Positions 58,545-64,000 of a stretch of DNA of 64,000 bases are shown here, in pieces. Position 1 is the first letter of the stretch. Each line of letters begins with the position of its first letter. The translations under genes were made by a program, and so were the position numbers. Source of the stretch: an uncultured Christensenella sp. (GTDB lineage: Bacteria; Bacillota; Clostridia; Christensenellales; Borkfalkiaceae); assembly GCA_910583855.1 (NCBI GenBank), contig CAJTYL010000002.1, positions 62,001-126,000 on the forward strand, given 5' to 3'. Under the pieces are notes generated by a model. It had not been told where the DNA came from. It made no database searches and saw nothing but the letters and a program-made list of their open reading frames with translations.

Positions 58545-58728
58545 TAAACGGCGCAGGTAAAAACCACGCTTTTTACCTGCGCACCCAATTTGCGCACACT
58601 TGCGCCTCGGCGAGGGTGAAGTGCCGCAATTTTATATCTGTGTGCCCTTAAAGATTGCGGCACGAGGGGCGAGAAGCCCCTAAAATTCACGAAAAACTTT
58701 ATTCGCTGAATAGAATAAAGTTTTTGTG
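58540..58728 (+). repeat. Family A structured element, full copy upstream of smc
   Basis: Begins at the rnc stop. P1 GCGCAGGTAAAAA (58551-58563) / TTTTTACCTGCGC (58570-58582), 13 perfect pairs; P2 CACCC / GGGTG; P3 GTGCCGCAAT (58621-58630) / ATTGCGGCAC (58654-58663); P4 GGGGC / GCCCC around GAGAA (58666-58680); P5 CACGAAAAACTTTATTC, loop GCTGAATA, GAATAAAGTTTTTGTG (58688-58728). The SD GAGGGGAG follows at once. Confidence 0.88.
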
Positions 58729-58740
58729 AGGGGAGATGTT

Positions 58741-61700
58741 ATGATTACTTTTAAACAAATTCAATTAGTGGGTTTCAAGTCCTTCGCGGACAAGACTACC
58801 GTCAATCTCGGCGAAGGCGTGACCTGTATAGTCGGACCTAACGGCTGCGGCAAATCGAACGTTGCCGACGCTATCCGCTGGGTTCTCGGTGAACAGTCGG
58901 CAAAGATGATGCGCGGCTCCCAGATGCTTGACGTTATTTTCAGCGGAACGGAAGCAAGGCGCAAAATGTCCATGTGCGAAGTTACGCTTACATTCGACAA
59001 CACTAAGCGCATTTTCGATATCGACTGCGACGAAGTGGAGATGACAAGACGGCTGTACCGCGACGGCGAAAGCGAATATCTTTTAAACAAACAGCCTTCG
59101 AGAATGAAAGTCCTTACGGGGCTTTTGCACGGCGCGGGCGCGGCAAAGGAAGGTTATTCCATTATCGGACAGGGTCGTATCGAACAAATTATGAACGCCA
59201 AGCCCGAGGACAGGCGTTCCATTTTCGAGGAAGCGACGGGCATCGTCGTTTTCAAGGACAGAAAAGCCGATGCCGAGCGTAAATTAAACGCCGCAAAGGA
59301 CAACCTTTTCGTACACGCCCAGCGTATGCAGGAAGTCGAAAGGCAGTTGAACCCCTTGAAGAAGGCGGCGGAAAACGCCATAAAATATCGTGAAATTTAT
59401 TCGGAGCTGAGAAAGCACGAAACCAATTTGTACATAGTCCGTCACGACGGCGCCGAGGGCGAAAAGCAAAAGATAAACGACAAGAAAAAGTCTATCGACG
59501 ACAGAGTCGAATACCTTGCAAAGCATATGGAAGAGCTGCTTGCCGAGTACCGTGAATGCAGAAAGAACCTTGACGAAGCCGACGTAACCTTGCAGGATCT
59601 GAACGACAGAATCCGCCGCTACGAAGTCGGCATCGAGCACAAGAGCGGGGAAGCAAAGCTGTACACAGAACGCGCTAAATCCGTAAAAGCAAAACTTGCA
59701 GCCGCGCAAGAGGATATAACCTATTCGATGAAGAGAATAGAGGAAATCGACCGCGACGTGAGAAGGACCGAAGCTTTAAGCGGCAAAAATACCGAAAGAA
59801 TCGGTACTATGAAAGCTGAGTCCGAAGAGCTGCAAAAGCTGTCGGACGAGCTGTCAAAGAAGATTTCCGACTACGAATATATGACGGGTCAGCACCGCAA
59901 AAAGGTTCTCGACACGTTCAAGGATTTGTCTAACCTGCGCAAGAATATGGGTTCGCTTGAAGCGCAAAAGGACTTAATTAACGAGCGTATGGGCGCGATT
60001 GAGATGCGTATGACCCGCGTGCGCGACCGCCGCGACAAGGCGCGCGCAGAGTACGAACATAGCATTGAGCGCGGTAACGCAATAGCCCAGCTCCTCGGCA
60101 ACGAGGACGCGCTTTTGTCCGAAGCGGAGGCTAAACTTGCCGCAAGCGAGGAAAAAATTCAACTGCTCGTAAAACAGATTTACGACACCGAAGCGCAGAT
60201 AAGAAGTTTAAACGACAGTCTGACTACCGTCCGCGCCCTCCGCGACAGGTTCGACGGCTATATTTATTCGGTCAAAAAGCTGATGAACGATGCGAAAAAC
60301 GATAGCTTGCTTTCAGGAAAAATCAAAGGACTTATAGCCGATATCGTAAGCTGCGATAAGGACTACGAGGTCGCAATTGAAACGGCTTTCGGCGGAGCTA
60401 TGCAGAACGTCGTTACGGGCACGCGCGACGACGCGAGAGAGCTTATCGAATACTTAAAGCGCACTCGCGCGGGTCAGGTTACTTTCCTGCCTATCGACGC
60501 GATGCGCCCCAGATACGAAAACGAACAGATAAAAGCCGCCGCCCACGACAGGGGCGCGATAGGCTTCGCCATCGACCTCGTCAAATTCGATAAACAGTTT
60601 GAAAGCGTAATACATAATCTTTTGGGCAATACCTTAATCGTCGACAACATCCAGAACGCAACGCAGATTTCAAGGCGTTACCCCCGCGCGTTCAAAATAG
60701 TCACCCTCGACGGCGACCAAATTGCCGTATCGGGTTCGATGACGGGCGGTTCCAAAAGAGAGGTGGCAGGCAACCTTCTTGCAAACGAAAGGCGCGTAAA
60801 AGAGCTTGAAGAGGGCGTTGAAGCCAAGAAAGGCTTCCTTCTCCGCGCCGAGGGCAAGAGAACGGAATACGAAAATTCAAGGAACACCGCCGCGGACGAA
60901 CTTACGCTTTTAAGAAATAAATTGCAGGACGCAAGGCTTGAACTTGCTACCGTAACCGAAAAACAAACGCTTTTAATGCAGTCCGTAACGGCGGCGGAAA
61001 GCGAATATTCGGCTTACAACCAGTCGGTCGAAGAATTAAAGCTCAGGCTTTCGGGTCTCGATACCGAATACACCGACGTAACGCAGGGCGAAAGCAACCT
61101 TTCGCAACAGACAAACCAAGCTTCCTCGGCGATGGACAATATGAGCGAAGAGTTCAATAAAATGCGCGAAGAGCGTATGGAAAAGCTGGACAAGCTTAAC
61201 GGACTACGCGTCGAAATCGCCTCGCTTGAAAGCGCCGTCAAATCCTCGGCTGAAACAATCGCCCGCCTCGAAAGCGAAAAGCAGGGGCTGTATCAGAAGA
61301 TTGAAAAGACTAACGCGGCTATCCCCGAAATCAAAAAGGAGATCGAAGCGTTGAACGCACAGGCTGAAAAGACCGCTTTGACCGAGGAAGAGCAAAGGGT
61401 CGTCAACGACCTGCGCAGACAGATTCAGGAAGTTACCGAGTCAAAGAACGCCTTGAACGAGCGTATCAAAAAGGGCGACATCGACAGGCTTGAAAGTATA
61501 GAAGAGCGTGAAAAACTCGTTGAAAAGTCGCATAACCTCGATATGGCGTTGACTAAGATTGACAGCGATTTGGAGTATCTCCGCCAGCGTATCGAAGAAG
61601 AATACGGCGAGGATTACGAGGGTTGCTTGAAGTACAAGGAAGAGGATTACGACGTTTCCACCGCAAACTCCCAGATTTCCAACTGTAAGCGCCAACTCAC

Positions 61701-62340
61701 TATGCTCGGCGCAATCAACCATAACGCGGTTGAAGAATACGAAGAGTTGTCAACCCACTACGATAAAATGGTGACGGACAAGGACGATTTGGAGAAGGCG
61801 ATTGCCGATTTGAACACCGCTCTCGACGACATTCGCGCGGAAATGCTCAAGATATTCGACGAGGGCTTCAACATAATCAACGAAAACTTCAAACGTACCT
61901 TCAAAGAACTGTTCGGAGGCGGCAAGGCGGAGCTTCAGCTCGACTATACCGACTGTGACGACCCCTTGAACGCAGGCGTTGAAATCGTTGCTTGTCCCCC
62001 CGGAAAGAAGCTCTCCAAAATCTCCCTTTTATCAGGCGGCGAGCGCGCGCTTACAGCAATAGCAATTCTGTTTGCGATTATAGGAATGCGCCCCATGCCG
62101 TTCTGCGTTCTCGACGAAATCGAAGCCGCGCTCGACGAAGCGAACGTTGCAAGATACGCAAAGTATTTGAAGAAGTTCGCGTCCGATACGCAGTTTATCG
62201 TCATCACTCACCGTAAGCCCACAATGGAAAGCGCGGATATACTTTTCGGCGTAACTATGGAGGAAAAGGGCGTATCAAAAGTCGTATCCGTCAAACTTTC
62301 CGAGGTTGCGGAGAAGCTCGGCGGCGACACGATAATGTAA
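58741..62340 (+). CDS. smc: Chromosome segregation ATPase SMC
   Basis: SMC dimers with ScpA/ScpB organise and segregate the chromosome. The 1199-residue protein has Walker A GPNGCGKSN (about 32-40) after FKQIQLVGFKSFADK, coiled coils at ~170-490 and ~660-1010, a hinge near 500-650 (TFLPIDAMRPRYE), the signature LLSGGERALTAIAIL and Walker B FCVLDEIEAALDEANV near the end. GAGGGGAG fixes the ATG at 58741 rather than the in-frame GTG at 58726 in the leader. It is flanked by family A elements on both sides in opposite orientation. Confidence 0.97.
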   Translation: MITFKQIQLVGFKSFADKTTVNLGEGVTCIVGPNGCGKSNVADAIRWVLGEQSAKMMRGSQMLDVIFSGTEARRKMSMCEVTLTFDNTKRIFDIDCDEVEMTRRLYRDGESEYLLNKQPSRMKVLTGLLHGAGAAKEGYSIIGQGRIEQIMNAKPEDRRSIFEEATGIVVFKDRKADAERKLNAAKDNLFVHAQRMQEVERQLNPLKKAAENAIKYREIYSELRKHETNLYIVRHDGAEGEKQKINDKKKSIDDRVEYLAKHMEELLAEYRECRKNLDEADVTLQDLNDRIRRYEVGIEHKSGEAKLYTERAKSVKAKLAAAQEDITYSMKRIEEIDRDVRRTEALSGKNTERIGTMKAESEELQKLSDELSKKISDYEYMTGQHRKKVLDTFKDLSNLRKNMGSLEAQKDLINERMGAIEMRMTRVRDRRDKARAEYEHSIERGNAIAQLLGNEDALLSEAEAKLAASEEKIQLLVKQIYDTEAQIRSLNDSLTTVRALRDRFDGYIYSVKKLMNDAKNDSLLSGKIKGLIADIVSCDKDYEVAIETAFGGAMQNVVTGTRDDARELIEYLKRTRAGQVTFLPIDAMRPRYENEQIKAAAHDRGAIGFAIDLVKFDKQFESVIHNLLGNTLIVDNIQNATQISRRYPRAFKIVTLDGDQIAVSGSMTGGSKREVAGNLLANERRVKELEEGVEAKKGFLLRAEGKRTEYENSRNTAADELTLLRNKLQDARLELATVTEKQTLLMQSVTAAESEYSAYNQSVEELKLRLSGLDTEYTDVTQGESNLSQQTNQASSAMDNMSEEFNKMREERMEKLDKLNGLRVEIASLESAVKSSAETIARLESEKQGLYQKIEKTNAAIPEIKKEIEALNAQAEKTALTEEEQRVVNDLRRQIQEVTESKNALNERIKKGDIDRLESIEEREKLVEKSHNLDMALTKIDSDLEYLRQRIEEEYGEDYEGCLKYKEEDYDVSTANSQISNCKRQLTMLGAINHNAVEEYEELSTHYDKMVTDKDDLEKAIADLNTALDDIRAEMLKIFDEGFNIINENFKRTFKELFGGGKAELQLDYTDCDDPLNAGVEIVACPPGKKLSKISLLSGGERALTAIAILFAIIGMRPMPFCVLDEIEAALDEANVARYAKYLKKFASDTQFIVITHRKPTMESADILFGVTMEEKGVSKVVSVKLSEVAEKLGGDTIM

Positions 62341-62345
62341 GACGT

Positions 62346-62470
62346 TCACAAATGTTTTGCGCTATTCTGTGCGCAAAACATTTCGTGCGCGAGCGCAGTT
62401 AGGTGCAGGTATGCACAAATCGAGTGTGCTAATCCCAAAATGTGATATTGGGTCGCGCCGTTAATTATTT
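62346..62470 (-). repeat. Family A structured element, inverted copy after smc
   Basis: Read on the minus strand: AATAATTAACGGCGC, a P1 stem (ACCCAAT / ATTTTGGG-like), CACTCGATTTGTGC, then P5 with CACGAAATGTTTTGCGC, loop ACAGAATA and GCGCAAAACATTTGTG, ending six bases from the smc stop. P3 and P4 are missing. The P5 stem sequence is different from other copies yet perfectly paired. Confidence 0.82.
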
Positions 62471-62488
62471 AAAAAATCAAGGTAATTT

Positions 62489-63385
62489 ATGGGCATATTT
62501 TCAAAATTCAAAAACGCGCTTAAAAAGACGAGGGAGGGGCTTTCAAACGCCCTTTCGGGTCTGTTTTCAAGGAATAAAATCGGCAACGACTTTTACGACG
62601 GGCTTGAAGAAATTTTAATCGGCGCGGACATATCCGTGACGACGGCGGAGGAAATCGTAGACGAAATCCGCGCGGAAGCCAAGCACGATAAAATAAAGGA
62701 TAAAGAGTTTGTAACCGACCTTTTAAAGGACGTTCTGGAAGAGAAGCTTACAGAAGCTGACGTGCCCGAAATCAAGTATCCCGCAGTCATAATGCTCGTG
62801 GGGGTTAACGGAGTGGGCAAGACGACGACCGTCGGCAAGCTTGCAAATTACTTCCTGTCCAAGGGCAAAACGGTCACGGTTGCAGCGGCGGATACCTTCC
62901 GTGCGGCTGCCGCCGACCAACTCACCGTTTGGGCGGAGCGCGCCAAGGTGAGAATAGTAAAGCACGAAGAAGGCAGCGACCCTTCCGCCGTGGTTTTCGA
63001 CGCGCTGACTTCGGCAAAGGCTAAGGGGACGGACGTCGTTATAATAGATACGGCGGGCAGACTTCACGTCAAAGCGCACCTTATGGAAGAGCTTAAAAAG
63101 ATGTCGCGCGTGGTCGCGCGGGAATGCCCGACCGCAAACTTCTACAAGCTTTTGATTCTTGACGCAACCACGGGCAACAACGCAATTTCGCAGGCTGAGA
63201 TTTTTAACGAAGCGGTTGATTTGGACGGAATAGTCTTAACAAAGCTCGACAGCTCGGCAAAGGGCGGCTTCGTCATTTCTCTTTGCAGCGAACTTCAAAT
63301 TCCCGTCGTTTTCGCGGGCGTCGGCGAAAAGATAGACGATTTGGAGCTTTTTAATCCTGAAGACTTTATCGACGCAATATTATAA
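62489..63385 (+). CDS. ftsY: Signal recognition particle receptor FtsY
   Basis: FtsY is the GTPase receptor that delivers ribosome-SRP complexes to SecYEG. The 298-residue protein consists of the N domain (NDFYDGLEEILIGADISV) and G domain with VGVNGVGKTTTVGKLA, AADTFRAAAADQL, VIIDTAGRLH and VLTKLDSSAKGG. The acidic A domain of E. coli is replaced by a short amphipathic start (MGIFSKFKNALKKTREGLS), as usual in Gram-positives. AAGG lies 7 bases before the ATG. It completes the plsX-rnc-smc-ftsY order. Confidence 0.96.
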   Translation: MGIFSKFKNALKKTREGLSNALSGLFSRNKIGNDFYDGLEEILIGADISVTTAEEIVDEIRAEAKHDKIKDKEFVTDLLKDVLEEKLTEADVPEIKYPAVIMLVGVNGVGKTTTVGKLANYFLSKGKTVTVAAADTFRAAAADQLTVWAERAKVRIVKHEEGSDPSAVVFDALTSAKAKGTDVVIIDTAGRLHVKAHLMEELKKMSRVVARECPTANFYKLLILDATTGNNAISQAEIFNEAVDLDGIVLTKLDSSAKGGFVISLCSELQIPVVFAGVGEKIDDLELFNPEDFIDAIL

Positions 63386-63391
63386 TCCGCT

Positions 63392-63426
63392 TCTCATTGT
63401 CATTCTGAGTGAAACGAAGAATCTTA
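63392..63426. repeat. Family D repeat
   Basis: ATTGTCATTCTGAGTGAAAC and GAAGAATCTTAGGG after ftsY. Confidence 0.55.
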
Positions 63427-63532
63427 GGGATATTTCTCTGTCGCTCAATATGACCGATAGTTTTCCCCGTGTCATTTCGTACCCCGTTATTTAAGCCATA
63501 TTTGGGGGTCTACCTTAAAAACAAGCAAATAA

Positions 63533-63570
63533 GCAGCGCGGCGATAAATTATCGCCGCGCTGCCTTTTTA
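63533..63570. terminator. Bidirectional terminator between ftsY and the rubrerythrin operon
   Basis: GCAGCGCGGCGAT / ATCGCCGCGCTGC with a 5-base AT loop (63533-63563), followed by CTTTTTA on the plus strand and by TTATTTGCTTGTTTTT on the minus strand. Confidence 0.82.
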
Positions 63571-63598
63571 AAGAACTTATTAACTTCAAGCGCCCCGA

Positions 63599-63812
63599 TT
63601 ATAAATCGTCAACGTCCTGCACGGGCTTGCCGCCGTCAATAGGCGTACCCGTATAGCTGCCGTTGGGGTCGTAACAATCCTTAAAGTTATTTACTCGTTT
63701 TCGTGCTGTTTTTGCCACAACCCTTACCGCCGCAGTTCTTTACGCTCTTGCTTTCGCTCTGCTTACCGCAAGATTTGGTGTTAGTCTTGTTGTTTTCGTT
63801 GGTCTTTCTCAT
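63599..63812 (-). pseudogene. Small Cys/Gly-rich gene interrupted by a frameshift
   Basis: ATG at 63812 (AAGGAG 6 bases upstream) overlaps the stop of the rubrerythrin gene (ATGA). The first frame encodes 41 residues (MRKTNENNKTNTKSCGKQSE..., with CGGKGCGK) and stops at 63687. The adjacent frame continues without a start as NNFKDCYDPNGSYTGTPIDG and PVQDVDDL, ending at 63599. The ending GSYTGTPxDGGxPVQDxDDL type is one I recall from small Clostridia proteins, so a single ~72-residue protein is likely the ancestral product. A one-base insertion near 63688-63690, true decay or an assembly error would explain it. Confidence 0.65.
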
Positions 63813-64000
63813 ATTTTCTCCTTTTCAAACGGAATATGCAACTCAACGTAGCCTTGACTTGACTGGCAAAGCGGACACACGTTCCACGCTTTGGTAGAGG
63901 TATGCATATACCCGCACTCGCTACAAACGTAGAGAATAGGGGTCTCGTTACTGAACAGTACGCCTTTTTTGAAGGCTTCGTGCAAGTAACGGAAAACCAT
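63809..64000 (-). CDS. Rubrerythrin C-terminal part, 5' end outside window
   Basis: Only the last 63-64 residues are visible: the end of the ferritin-like helices (FRYLHEAFKKGVLFSNETP) and the rubredoxin-like Fe(Cys)4 domain with CSECGY and CPLCQS. Rubrerythrins reduce hydrogen peroxide in anaerobes. The frame is open at the window edge, so the Met at 64000 is probably internal. A small Cys-rich gene is coupled to its stop. Confidence 0.86.
   Translation of the reverse strand: MVFRYLHEAFKKGVLFSNETPILYVCSECGYMHTSTKAWNVCPLCQSSQGYVELHIPFEKEKI

Overview
The window looks like chromosome from an anaerobic, endospore-forming Gram-positive bacterium (Firmicutes, Clostridia-like), possibly an uncultured lineage. 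The evidence is sporulation genes (spoIVA, spoIIE), LL-diaminopimelate aminotransferase plus dapF, a type III glutamine synthetase, RNase J, RqcH, a rubrerythrin fragment, strong GGAGG ribosome-binding sites, frequent TTG starts and sigma-A promoters. The genus cannot be named from sequence alone. No rRNA, tRNA, CRISPR array, transposase or prophage was seen.

Layout. 1-3.7 kb: end of a GNAT gene, then a leftward operon of rqcH and three small membrane or winged-helix-like proteins. 3.8-11.7 kb: rightward protein-quality block tig-clpP-clpX-lon-engB, with a degenerate sugar-phosphate transferase and a DUF378 protein. 11.7-15.6 kb: nucleoside phosphorylase, two alpha/beta hydrolases and an ATP-grasp ligase. 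15.8-20.9 kb: spoIVA, a 47-residue ORF, a tandem-HTH regulator and a divergent acidic repeat protein. 21.2-30.7 kb: coupled operon rnj-trmR-unknown-trhP, then aroA, dinB and glnN. 30.8-40.4 kb: XRE regulator with a divergent small gene, CLC transporter, a gene without a normal start codon, purA, a leftward ECF sigma/anti-sigma/vWA lipoprotein module, dapF, and a second tandem-HTH regulator facing a frameshifted small gene. 40.9-49.6 kb: pyrG, dapL, malQ, spoIIE (leftward) and a BspA-like lipoprotein. 49.8-64 kb: mnmG and dnaA (leftward), recF divergent from dnaA, PHP phosphoesterase, VanW protein, plsX-rnc-smc-ftsY, and a rubrerythrin end coupled to a frameshifted small Cys-rich gene.

The most interesting signal is a dispersed family of intergenic elements of about 185 bp (family A). 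Five full copies sit directly upstream of clpX, lon, glnN, dapF and smc, a deleted copy precedes pyrG, two inverted copies abut the stop codons of spoIVA and smc, and two fragments hold only the first hairpin. Their stems change sequence in a compensated way, an eight-base terminal loop (GCAGAATA) is nearly invariant, and the sense copies end exactly at the ribosome-binding site. At glnN and dapF a good sigma-A promoter lies just upstream, so the element should be in the 5' leader. It may be an undescribed structured leader RNA, a mobile palindromic element that supplies leaders, or both. Three other short repeat families also fill the intergenic spaces.

Two small genes carry frameshifts and one gene lacks a recognisable start. 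These could be real decay, recoding or assembly errors. Two enzymes (an RNase III and a phosphoglycosyl-transferase-like protein) appear to lack canonical catalytic residues.
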